The translations under genes were made by a program, and so were the position numbers. Of a stretch of DNA of 64,000 nucleotides, positions 27,540-40,379 are shown in pieces. The notes under the pieces are model-generated. The model worked only from the letters and a program-made list of their open reading frames with translations. It made no database searches and was not told where the DNA came from. Within the stretch, counting starts at the first letter, position 1, and every line of letters starts with the position of its first letter. Origin of the DNA: Limanda limanda (taxonomy: Eukaryota > Chordata > Actinopteri > Pleuronectiformes > Pleuronectidae); contig NC_083653.1 of the NCBI RefSeq assembly GCF_963576545.1, positions 15,287,358 through 15,351,357 on the forward strand, given 5' to 3'.

Positions 27540-29640
27540 AAAAGTGTCAATAAATGGTTTCTGTCCAAGATAGCTGCATTTCGTACCTGGTGTATTTTGG
27601 CATTATTTCTGGAAATTGTGAGGAAGTGGGAACGTCTTGTTTATAACAGTCATTGGTTTATCCCAATGATCCCAAGTAGGGATGGTTCCAATCTGCAAAA
27701 ACAAATCTATTACATCCATTTCAAATTACACTTGAATTCACTATGTATATACAATACAGAGAGAGCACATATTGAACTTGGATGTGAATAACAAATCCCT
27801 AATACAGTTGCTCTCTGCAGGGTGCATAGTGATTTCCTGTACCATTAACAGCATTTTGTTTTTGATTTTTTATTCAAGAGAAAAAAAGAGCAGTGCAGGT
27901 AGTCTGTACGGCTCTGTTATCTTTTGTAACCACACGGAACAGGCCTAATTAATTTCTGTCACCACTTTGTACTTGTAGAATAAGCTGAGCCTCCAGGTGT
28001 GCACCCAGGAAGTCCTGCTGGCTTATCTGGCCTCAAGCTGAGTCCTCCAATTGTGGGGACAGGAGATTTGACAGGGATCGCCATGGCGCTGTTTCCAATT
28101 GACGCCTTAACAGGGAAGAAGAAAGACTCTCCCAGTAAAATAAACCACAAATAGTTCTCGAGAAACACTGCACCCCGCCGCTCAGTTTCAGCTTGTTGAC
28201 ACAGCGGCTCAGGACAGATTGTTTTTCAAATACGCAACCGGCTGTCAAATATACAGTGTCAAATTAACTTTGGAGCGGCCTCCCAAAGGTCTGTGTTTTT
28301 CATACTGCATTTGTCCATTTTCTTTGGGTTGTGTCCCAGAAGTGGCGGAGACCACAGACATGAAAATACCTGTGAAATGAAGCCCGGCCATACGGCCAAC
28401 TGGCCCGGCCCACACAGTGTATACTGCCTGTCGACATACAGTTAGATGGCAACAGCGTTTTTAATTATCTCATCAGGGTTTTGTTAATCCGACACAGTTT
28501 ATTGTTTCAAATAGGCTGTGACGGTTGGATTTCTGCTGCCACCCGTTTTTTGTTTCCAGAAAAGGGCCTCGTGAGATAAAACACAACCTCACACTGGGTG
28601 AGAAAACAGAGGCCTTGAAGTAAGATCTTCAGTGCTGACCTATTCCCTTTTTTACGCTTTGTGGATAATCACACAATCCTGATAATCCAAAGAAACACAG
28701 CTCTGCTTTAGCAGCCACCATTTTCTCTTTGTGTGAACCCTGCTCTCCCTCAACATCCTTTTTGAAAAAGTCCATAAATGGAGAGGAGAGGGGGAAAAAG
28801 AGTCAGAGGGGGGAAATGGGCAGTGGTGGTGGTGGTGGTGGTGGGGGGGGGTTGCAGATCTGACAGGCTGTTCCAGCGATGAGACCCATGACTGACACAT
28901 TTACTGCGGAACAAGACAAGTATGTGAGTGTGTGTGAGGGACAGGATAGACGCCAGGAGTGAGAGGACGAGATCGAAATAATGCAATCGCTCTATTCTGC
29001 TCTCTCACTCTCTCACGCACACACACACAGAGAGACAGTGTGATGTGAACACACAGTGTCTCTATCTGTCAGCTGAGTGAACTCACGGGACCGAACCTCC
29101 AGCTCACTAATTTCATTCCACCAGGGGGTGGGGTGGGGTGGGGGGGCACAGGCATCTCACCAGGCCTGTGATCTCTTTATACTGGGAGTGCGAGCCCGGC
29201 CACAGACACTGACGTGCCACTTTTTCCGTAACGAGCTCTCATTTGATCCGCTGCCACCGAAATGGCCTTCAGTCTGAGGCAACTGTCACTGTTTATCCAC
29301 ATTATGGCGATAACAGGGCCTTCCTCTGTGTGGTGGTGTCAGATGAGCGGAGCGCGGAGGAGATTGTCAGAGGAGAGGAGAATGATTCATTGTGCAGCTC
29401 TATAATTGTGTGATCCAGCATTTTATCGTGGGCATGCTGGTGAGATCATCCTCCGCCATTAGACCTGGAGCTGCACCTCAGGCAGTAACATCGTGCACAG
29501 ACGGTTAAAGGATCAAATCAGTGGTTCTGCACGTCGTATCCCATCGATGGGATAGTTCATCCAGAAATTAAACTTCACTCATTATCTTCTCACCAATATG
29601 CTGATCAAGAGGTTGGTTTGAATCCACAAAACACTTTTGG
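27540..29640. other. Intergenic, mostly unique-looking
   Basis: No coding exon was recognised. A (GGT)n and G run lies at about 28822-28852, and short CA runs lie near 28930-29030. The segment 29080-29500 is less AT-rich and non-repetitive and could be a regulatory block, but nothing specific supports it. Confidence 0.45.
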
Positions 29641-29689
29641 AGTCTCAGGGGTAAACAGTGTTAGAGCAGAATCCAATACATTTCATCTT

Positions 29690-30395
29690 CTTTGCTGTGG
29701 TGTCCTGGGGTGCGGGCATCAAGGCAAAGGACGCCAACAGACTGAGAAAACTCATAAGGAAAGCAGAGTCTGTGGTTGGCTCTAAGCTTGTCACCCTGGA
29801 GGAGGTGGTGGAGGACAGGATGCTGGCAAAACTGCTGGCCATCATGGACAATCCCTCTCACCCCCTCCACAAAACACTGGACAAGCTAAGGAGCAGCTTC
29901 AGCCACAGACTCATTCAACCCCGCTGCTCTAAGGAAGGATACAGGAAATCGTTCCTCCCAACCGCAATAAGACTGTACAACTCCTCTACCTCTGTCAGAG
30001 CCACCATCACAGAACTGCACTAAATAAACCTGTCTCCTTGCACTGTGTACCCTGTACAACACTCCGCTCCATATACTGGAACACTTACTTCACATCATAT
30101 GTGATATGTGTTAATATGAACCATATTGATATTATATATAATTTTATACAATAATATTGTCTTTTGCACACTGTCTAACAATAACATTACCATCATATCA
30201 TCAGTACTATTACCATAATCTTGCCACTGCACCTTATCTACCTATTTATCTTGTGTTTCTGTTTTTATTCTTTCTACCTCAATATTTTTTATTTTATTCT
30301 ATTGTATTGTATTTTATTGTGTTCAAATATACCGGCTGCTATGACGACTTAATTTCCCTTCGGGGATGAATAAAGTAATCTATCTATCTACATTG
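29690..30395 (+). mobile_element. 5'-truncated LINE, 3' end of ORF2 plus 3'UTR and (ATCT) tail
   Basis: The frame ending at the stop at 30021-30023 reads KDANRLRKLIRKAESVVG, LLAIMDNPSHPLHKTL and CSKEGYRKSFLPTAIRLYN. This is the C-terminal tail found after the reverse transcriptase in many fish non-LTR retrotransposons. About 370 bases of AT-rich 3'UTR follow, then CTTCGGGGATGAATAAAG and a short (ATCT)n tail, the usual LINE ending. The reverse transcriptase itself is missing, so the copy is a dead-on-arrival insertion. The exact clade is not assigned. Confidence 0.8.
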
Positions 30396-30989
30396 AAGTA
30401 AGTAGTGACCAAATCTTCAGACGTAATAAAACAACAGAAAAAACAAAACATGCCTGTATGCTGCTCGTGTGGTGTCATCCAAGGGTCCGATATCACTGAC
30501 ATTCATGTATTTGCTAAGCTAGCGGAAGTTAGCACATCGGACAGTACCTGAAATTACCTCTTGAGACTCCTAAAGTGTTTTGAGGACTCAAACACTAACC
30601 ATCTGCATAGTGGTGAGGAGATAATGAGTGAATTTCCATTTCTGGGTCAATTTATCCCTTTAACTACGATTTAAAGATTCTTCACTTTACTGCTGATTTT
30701 CTATAGAACACGAGAGAATGATTTATCTCCCTCCCCTTCCAGGCTGCCACTGGTTTCCATTCATTCCACCTCGATGTGAAAATCATTTAGCTGCAGCTTC
30801 AAACTTCTCTGAACCAGGTAATCAATCAGACCATTTTACTGTCTTTTCTTCCTGTTCAACCGTCTTTTCAAATGTCATATCACAGATGTACTAAGGTACA
30901 GTTGGTGGAGGGCTCTTTAATACTTATCCACTTCCATGAGCTTTGACTCTGGCAAAAGAGGACATGTGTGTTTCTTTCCTTCTTTCTTT

Positions 30990-31155
30990 CTTGGTATATG
31001 ATATGTTATGTTACAAAAAACTTTATTTATCCATTATTATTCTATCCTTTTTACTGTCTTTCCTACGATATGATACGATACAATATGATACAAGATGGAT
31101 ACTTCATTAATTCCTCAACTCTCTTTCGATACAATATGATACTTTCTTTCTTCTA
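30990..31155 (-). mobile_element. Possible LINE 3' tail fragment, minus strand
   Basis: The AT-rich stretch contains two copies of CGATACAATATGATAC (near 31076 and 31128) and, on -, ATTAATGAAGTATCCATC. This resembles diverged LINE ends of the type AATAAAGTATC followed by ATC-rich repeats. It is short and uncertain. Confidence 0.3.
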
Positions 31156-31159
31156 TCTT

Positions 31160-32700
31160 TTTTTATCCAAATTTATTCAAACACTATAACTGTAGCATTT
31201 AGCTTGCCTGGAATAACCTGCATTGATTAACCTTGACATAAGCAAACTCTTAAAAGCACTAAATATCATTCAACAACAACAACAACAGCTACAGCAGCAC
31301 TGAGATGATATCACTGCTTTATGGCTGCGTGATATTTGATGCACTATGTATGATTTACCTTCATGTCCGTCCTTTGGCTCCCTTTGGAATTGTGTCAAAT
31401 AATTTCTTTACGATAAATTAAAACCTGCACCATAGACTATTGGAGTGGGATTACATTATCAATTACACGTCATTAGTTTGACATAGTGTTGTCATAACAT
31501 TGTGCACAGAAGTGTGGAGGTCGCCATGACTTTGTCACTGCACTGCCAGAGTGAGGAAGTTAGTGGAGGTAATTTTATTACACTTTGTCTATCGCGAGTC
31601 TCACATCAGAGCACAGAGGAGCAATATACCTCCTCAGCACTGCACAAGGTAAATACACAAACTGCAGTCATAACCTCTTCTCCTCCATCCCTCCCTCCCT
31701 CCCTCCCTCCGCCTCGCTCAGTGTGCATGAGTGGTAAAAGGCACGAGGATGGGAGGAAAGACGACTTGGTACACAGGTAGATGGACAAAATGATCCAGTT
31801 TGCCTCATTAAAGGAAAGCGTGATGTTCCTCGGTGATCCGAGCAGCAGAGCCGGGTTGTCATGGCGACCGGGCGGCATTGTCACCGACTGCTTCCGTGGG
31901 GTTCTCGTTTCTGTCTGTCTCCGCACATTTGTTCTTCATCAGGGACACTCAGATCAATGTGATTCTACAGCACCAGGCTATGAGTCATACACGTTTTCTA
32001 TTTTTTTATTATTATGCATCTGGAGCAAAAATGGGGTTTAGAACGCAGTGATACACATGCACATCCACAATATAGATAGGAGATACACATACACAACTTG
32101 ACACAGACATATACAAACATACACATGTCCATATGCTCTCCGTGCACATGCAAACGTGCACTTTTAAATCGCTTTCAACAACGTTTAAGATGTGAGGGTT
32201 TTGTCAGTATAGGACAGATGTGCACCGCACCGCGCACTTCTCATTTCCGAGCGCTTATCTTTCTGTCTCTCTGCCTTTGTGTTCCGGGCGGTTTCCCCTC
32301 ATTATATATCAGGTAGATTATGTGCTTTAATCGCCCCTTCAGTCTCACAGATCAGCTGATGTGCTCGGTGTGTTTCCTGCTTATCTAGGCCACCAGATGT
32401 CAAAATCCGGGGCTTTATAGAAAAAGGAAGAGAACAGCCTTCTCAGCACCAGGCAGCGATAGGAGATGACTGATGTGGAGGAGAATGCCAAACTCTGAGG
32501 AGGGAGGGGGGTTATGAGATGCATGTTTCAGGTACACCAGAGTGGTAGTTAGGGAGGACAGCATGCGTAGGACACTGCAGGACACACAATGACACACACA
32601 CACAGACACACCCCGAGGTCCAAGGTAGAACACAGTGATGAGTGACTGTCTCATCGGTCTGCTGCCATGGCCTACAGCTGCTTCATCAAAGCGTCCCTTC
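31160..32700. other. Intergenic, no gene identified
   Basis: The interval has a (CAA)n run near 31273 and a (CCCT)n-rich run at 31685-31712. The remainder is unique-looking with no exon I can defend. Confidence 0.45.
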
Positions 32701-32712
32701 TGCTGGCACCTC

Positions 32713-32713
<1 letters not shown>

Positions 32714-32748
<35 letters not shown>

Positions 32749-32810
32749 CAAACACACACAGACAAACACACACACACACACACATTCACACAAACACACG
32801 CACACACACC
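32714..32810. repeat. (CA)n microsatellite, interrupted
   Basis: Several CA blocks are separated by TAGA, AACA and TTCA interruptions, which suggests an older, decaying tract. Confidence 0.92.
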
Positions 32811-32888
32811 ACATATGCCTCTTGGTCATTTATTTCTCTACCCGCTTGATCTGTCAGCTTATCTCTTCAATCTCCCCCTAACTTGGAC

Positions 32889-32889
32889 A

Positions 32890-32951
<62 letters not shown>

Positions 32952-32990
32952 CACACAGACCCACACGCACACACATGCACACTGGCATTA
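32889..32990. repeat. (CA)n microsatellite
   Basis: A pure CA run to about 32944, then CA with CG and CC substitutions. Confidence 0.95.
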
Positions 32991-33479
32991 ACTACATATG
33001 GCTTAACTTCACTTTACATTCCACATATGGATCTATGGAGGGAGGATAGAAACATGCTCAAGACATTTGATGTGGATTCTGTGTCAGGGAGAAAGCCTTT
33101 AATCATTACAATCCCTCCACTGCAGCGTCTTCCCTCAGTGACTCCCCCCCACCTCCCCCTCCCACGTAAAGATCATGTGCTTTCCATGTTTATCACTCTC
33201 AAAGTATCCATATTTGCCAATTAGTGTTTTCAGCGTTGACAACCAACCAAAGAATCATTACAGAATGAACGGTAAAACTCTAGTGTGTGCATGGGTTCTG
33301 TAATTCATGTAAATTAGACCAGTTTGTCAATATTAAGAACGTAGTCCCATTATAAGTCCTGGTTATTGTCACAAAGGGAATGATGGTTGTTAATTCTCTC
33401 TATTGCAGCTTGGCTTTTTTTCATGGTTGCATCATGCTAACTGGGATTTCTCAAGCCTCCCTAAATTCAGTCCACTCCT

Positions 33480-33605
33480 AGATTGTATATAAAGATGGAC
33501 GACATGTAAGTGGAGGGAAATCATCTTGATCGTCCCGTTAGCTGGCTGCAGTATGAGTCATGAACCAAGCCTACTCCATGATAATAGATGAGACATGGAT
33601 AAATC
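33480..33605 (+). repeat. Dispersed repeat family B, diverged copy
   Basis: TATATAAAGATGGACGACATG, AAATCATCTTGATCGTCC, GGCTGGCTGCAGTATGAGTC and GATGAGACATGG keep the family B order, with a longer middle section than the other two copies. Confidence 0.55.
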
Positions 33606-34169
33606 AATGTGGAGCGTGTATCAGTGGGATCTCAATACCATGAGGCTGACCCATTTGGAAGACTTCTCCAAATATGTCCTTCCATCCCTGAGAAACGAAA
33701 GCTCCAACGGGTGGATCCATCTCCGTCCGATCTGTCCCAGAATCCCATTCTTCAGAATCCATACTTCTGTCTCGAAGCATTTTTCAAAGAGATAATGGCT
33801 CCGACAAGCGACGAGGTGACCAAAGCTTGAGTATCATGCTTCAACTCATCCAAACAGCTAACGGTACAGGAGTTCAACAACCAAGGGGAATTCAACTTCA
33901 AGCTCTGTTACTAGGCAACAGCAATAAATGCGGGACGAGCAGGTGACAGAGATCACAGAATGGCTCTCACCCGACTTTCTCATTTCAGGACGGAGGATGC
34001 AGCCCCTGAAATAAGACACATCTTATGGGTCTACTTTTATTTCTGGTGTCTGTCCAGGAAAAATAGCAGCCCTGCTCATGTTTGTTCTGCTCAGTAAAAC
34101 AATGCAGCAGATGTAGTCTTGTTAATATCTCAACACCTTAAACTGTGAAGTTCAGTACCACCTGTTTTT

Positions 34170-34590
34170 AGATTAGATTAGATTAGATTAGATTAGATTA
34201 GATTAGATTAGATTAGATTCAACTTTATTGTCATTGCACAGTACAAGTACTTATACAACGAATTGCAGTTTAGCATCTAACCAGAAGTGCAAAAGAAGGC
34301 AGTAAAAGTGCAGAGTATGAGCATATTTAAAGTGAATGTGTAAATAAATAAGATCTGTACAATAAGAAATATATATGGAATATTACAGTATTAAGATATT
34401 GTATGTTATAAGAACGATGAATACACTATGAGCAAATAAATGTATAAATATATATAAATACACTATAGGCGGGATAATACAGTAGTAAAAAAAGAAACAG
34501 TCTAGTGCAAATAAAACATTTTCAAATGTTCAGTGGTTGGAGGAGGGTGTGTGGCAGTCCAAGCCAGGGTGGAGGGGGAAGATTATGTGT
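34170..34590 (-). mobile_element. 5'-truncated LINE 3'UTR, minus strand, with (TCTAA)n tail
   Basis: Read on -, the end TGTGCAATGACAATAAAGTT is followed by GAATCTAATCTAATC repeats (on +, the GATTA array at about 34172-34219). Upstream on - are TTATTTGCACTAGACTGTTT and CTTGGACTGCCACACACC. This matches the usual 3' end of a common fish non-LTR element. No coding part is retained that I can identify. Confidence 0.65.
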
Positions 34591-34599
34591 GAGATTGGG

Positions 34600-36515
34600 T
34601 TGATAAAATAATTAAAAATCAAATGTAAAATTAATGTGACTTCCATAAATCTTCAACCCTCTTCGAAACTGCTTCGATCACAAGCAGATAACCTAAAGGA
34701 AAAAGGCCGTGGTGGATTTGACCATCCTGCAACTGCCGCTCTACAAAACCATCTGTATCCATCTTCCAATACATTAAACGAACTAATGAGGTGTGAAACT
34801 GCCTGTTAAAGGCACTGATTGCAAAGTGTGGGGCGGCTTCCACAACAGGACAGCATGTACGATGTGAAGAGCAGCCACTTTGCAGCCAAGTGCAAATCAA
34901 ACATCAGTTAACAAGAGAGTCTGCGTCTTGCATGAATCTCACCGGAGTCTCCAGCTCAGCGGTGCATAGCTGACGAGTTTCCTGCCTAACTCCTTCCACC
35001 AGCCAGCCAGCCGCTCCCTGGCAAGCAAGCCTGTGTATGACTCATCACTCGGAGCATGTGATCCTTCTCTTAACGCACGCACGCACACACGCACACACAC
35101 ACAAGACACGCATCCCACATGCACACACACTACCAGGGGCTTCCCTCCCCAGTTGGGCATTACATGCATTAAATCCCTGACAAGCATAAAGAGAAGGGAA
35201 GCCCTTTGTGTGTGGGATTGTGTCCGCATCCAATGCGCACGTGCGTGTGTGTGTGTGCACGTCGTTGTGCGGCTATATTTGAGAGTGTGTTGATTTTCCT
35301 ACAGGGCCACTGTTTGATGAGGGATGAGTCATACGGATGGAGACCCCGAGGAAGACTGGCAGGTTGGTGAATCACCATGTAAAAAAAAATATGTGTGAGT
35401 GCGTGTGCATGTTCTGGGCTCTGCTCATGTCCTATACACGTTCAAGAACTCATTATATGTGCACGTATGTCCCTATGCATATTTATGTATGCACATAAAC
35501 ATATGCTATCATTCCAAGTGTGTGCGTGCTGTATATACAGTATGTGTGTGCCGCCTGCTTTGGGCTGTTTTTGTTTATCTTCCTGCAGAGTGAGAGTGGG
35601 TATACGCATAATCAGAGAAGCGCCACAGGGGAATTGTTGACTCCATTAATTCAGCGTTCCTCATTCCTCGCCACACACCCCCCAAATTCACACTCTTATC
35701 AGCCCAGCCGTAAAAAAACACAATATGAATGACATAATGCAACATGGAGGCAAGACTCCCCGAGTTCTGTGCAGATTTGATTGAAGTGATCTCATTATTT
35801 TCTTGTCAGATGTGTCTCCACCTTCGAGGCAGGAGAGTGCAACACACTCTGCAGCGGAGAGGACTTCATCAAAAGATATCAGAGGCTGAGAGGAGTAAAT
35901 TGATATTCTGGTGCCCCCCCGCTAACATATCTGCATCTTTCTCTATTATTCAAGTCTTTTGTGTCTGGTGAGGAACAATTCCAGATTTGGCGGACATATT
36001 TGGATCGCTAAATGATTCGTTTTGATCAAGCGGCTCTGCAGGTTTTCACGCAGACTGCGAGTTCCCAATAAACTGCGACAGAGGCTCCTCTGGCAGGCAT
36101 CATGACAAATGGAAACTACTCCACACTTTAATTAACCTAGCTCCGGTCACTTTGACTCATTTAAGGCCAATAAAAGCCCTCGGTTGTGTTATGGATATGC
36201 TGTGTACACCACGGCACTAGCACGGGAGGAGTTTACCGGGGCCGTAATGAGCAATCATCAGACGAATGCGTCTATCTTTTTACATTAAGATGATTGATCA
36301 GCAAGCCGGGGGATGCTCGGCTGATGATGAGGCAGTTATCTACGGGAGACAACGGCGAGATCATTAATCTTCCCCCGTGATGAGGAGGCAGGGCTGTGTG
36401 GGTGTTGGGATGCCCATGTGTGGCTTTTTGATAGGTGGAAGCAGCACTTGTTTGTTCACAGCGGCGCTGATGAGGATTTATCAAAAAAATTGGAACACTC
36501 TGTCTCTCTCCCTAG
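34600..36515. other. Intergenic with candidate non-coding elements
   Basis: Short CA-rich runs lie at 35078-35130. Two splice-bounded open segments (35305-35362 and 35810-35894) and a motif-rich non-repetitive block (36120-36480) are described as findings. No gene is called. Confidence 0.45.
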
Positions 36516-36517
36516 GT

Positions 36518-37640
<1,123 letters not shown>

Positions 37641-37641
37641 T

Positions 37642-37800
37642 TGGTGGCATGGTGGAGCAGTGGTTTTCAGGTTTCAGGTTTGAATCTCTGTTCTTTCTGT
37701 GTGGAATTTGCATGTTCTCACCGGTTTGGCGTTGGTTTTCTCCGGGTACACCAAATTCCTTGTTAGGTTAATTGGGGACTTTATAGTGACTGTAAAGTGG
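37642..37800 (+). mobile_element. tRNA-derived SINE, degenerate
   Basis: The A-box-like TGGAGCAGTGG (37653-37663) and B box GGTTTGAATCT (37677-37687) precede the body TTCTGTGTGGAATTTGCATG, TTCTCCGGGTACACC and GTTAGGTTAATTGG. This is the familiar order of a widespread fish SINE, here with several gaps. Confidence 0.75.
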
Positions 37801-38795
37801 TAACGGAAGAATAGATATTTACACCGCCATAAGGCACAGTGCATAAACACACTTCAATTAATTAATATCTAAAATCCACGACAGTGAAACCTGTGAGTCC
37901 CAGGTCGTGGTACATCCTTCTGCAGTTGCCAGTGGATACATGGAGATCTTCATCTGTCTACCAATTCCAGAAATGTCCGTCTCAGGCTCACATATCTCGA
38001 TAACCGCCGGCTTCACACTTGGTATGTGGATTGTTAAAGGCCCAAGGTAGTGTAGTGTTGCATTTGGACACGCAATATGTTTAATATTAATACATTTTGA
38101 ATACACGTGCCTGGCACCCTGTAGCAGCGGTGCCTACGACTCGTCAACGTGAGTGACGTTGTGGATCATGACAAGTTCATGACCGGGCCGGCTTCAGGGT
38201 TTTGCTGACTCCCACAGTCGGTCTCTACTTGCTGCACTGCACTACTTCAATAAGTTAAAAAAGCTCTACTGTAAGATATTGATATAGATTTGATACATTT
38301 TAACATCCATATGCAAGTTCAAATTGTAAGCCAAGGGTAGATACATGGTTGAAACAGCTGTCACTTTAAGTGGTGGTAGTATGAATGCAAACTGACTATC
38401 GTTGACAATTGCACCAATGTTGTAATACGATTAAGAAGGTTAAATAATATGCAGTTGATAGGACATTAATAATACCTTGAACACACGATGAGTGGCTAAG
38501 GTATACTTGAGCTCATCTGACAGGGCTCTGAGATTTCATCTAAAAAGGATTGGGAAGCAGTGCTGTATTACAGTATTATCTCTGCTTCATATCTGTATCC
38601 GTGTACAGTGTGTCACTTTGAGAACATACTAGATAGCACGAGCAACAGTGTGAAGCAGTGGTCTCTTTGATCAGAAACCAGCCGAGTCCTCCTCATCTTT
38701 TGTCTTGCCACTGGCTACGTTGGCATGGAAACCCCAGCAGAGTGGGGAACACTGTGGTCGATCGGCAAATGGGTCACATGGACAGGAAAACAAGC
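37801..38795. other. Intergenic, no gene identified
   Basis: AT-rich sequence without a recognisable repeat or exon. Confidence 0.45.
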
Positions 38796-38965
<170 letters not shown>

Positions 38966-39410
38966 TGAACTTATGTGGCAACCCACTTAGCATCAAGTGC
39001 AGGGTTACAAAGTAAAGAAACCCCTGACCTATTTCACCACCTGGCCAAAGAATGAGCCCCTTTCTTTTGCGCAACAGGCCTGTGTTGCAACATTATACAG
39101 AAACTATAAGCTATTAACCATGTGTTTCACTGTGTCAGTGCAACGACTGGTTGGACCATTGCAGAGGACTATTTACTTCACTCTCCTTTTAAACATTCCC
39201 TTTTTAAGCTATGCATTATTAATATCTTAGGATGGCTGCTGGTTTGGAAGAGGGAAAAGCCATTTGGAAGGCAGATGCAAAGGAAAGTGTGGAGAGGAGT
39301 GTTTATAAAAAGGAACACTGGTCTCAGCCTCAGCTTCCTGCTGGTGATGTTGAGGCAGGAGGCAGGAAGAGGGTTAGGGAGGCACACACAGTGACTCATG
39401 GCTAGGGAGT

Positions 39411-39704
39411 GAGGAGGGGAGAGGAAAGGAGAGGAGAAGAGAAGAGAAGAGAAGAGAAGAGAAGAGAAGAGAAGAGAAGAGAAGAGAAGAGAAGAGAAGA
39501 GAAGAGAAGAGAAGAGAAGAGAAGAGAAGAGAAGATAAGAGAAGAGAAGAGAAGAGAAGGGAAGAGAAGAGAAGAGAAGAGAAGAGAAGAGAAGAGAAGA
39601 GAAGAAGGGAGAGGAGAGGAGAGGAAGGGAAAGGGAAAGGGAAAGGGAAAGGGAAAGGGAAAGGGAAAGGGAAAGGGAAAGGGAAAGGGAAAGGGAGAGG
39701 AGAG
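39411..39704 (+). repeat. Polypurine tract: (AAGAG)n followed by (GGGAAA)n
   Basis: The + strand is purine-only for 294 nt except for a single T at 39536. The first part is an AAGAG pentamer array. From 39627 to 39695 it becomes GGGAAA, with twelve GGG runs each separated by AAA or nearly so. Such mirror-like purine tracts can form triplex DNA, and the GGG part fits the classical G-quadruplex pattern. The long Ser/Leu/Phe and Arg/Glu open frames here are artefacts. Confidence 0.97.
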
Positions 39705-40239
39705 TAAAAGAGGTCTCAACCACTCATTCTCTGACATCCATTCAGATTTTCAGATGCCCTCCTGACCAATTCACAGCCTGAGACACTATGTACTTGGCTC
39801 CAAAACAATGTTTATGGTGCACAAAAGCATTCTAAAGATTAAGAGCAACAGGAGTTATGTGTGTCCTGGGCCGCTGCCACATCTTGGTGACCTTGTAAAA
39901 GTAGCTGCAGGGCAACGTGATGCAATAAAAGATCATGTTTACTGCAGCAAAATCTGGGGGAGCCAAACAAAAAGTTTGCAACGGAAAATAACTTCCTTTG
40001 TCTGACAACCTTTTGCAATTAGTAGTAAATTGTGACACGAGTGATGTAAAGGGATATAAATCATGCACACACACAGACACACACACACACACACATGTGC
40101 TTCCACAATCCCACATTTCCGTGTGTCTGTCTGGCTGGCTCTCCTACTTGGTTTGAGGCTGGCATTCAGTTACATCATTCTTCAGAGAACGGAAGCTCAG
40201 ATTACAGGAAAGGCAAACACAGGCCTCTGGGGTCTGTAT

Positions 40240-40374
<135 letters not shown>

Positions 40375-40379
40375 CGATT

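Noticed and set aside
34631..34900. 89-residue minus-strand frame next to a LINE tail, possible ORF2 remnant
   Set aside because: It lacks the residues seen in LINE C-terminal tails and its phase relation to the 3'UTR is unclear. Left unassigned.
39178..39765. Long Ser/Leu/Phe-rich (-) and Arg/Glu-rich (+) frames
   Set aside because: They are translations of the AAGAG and GGGAAA arrays.
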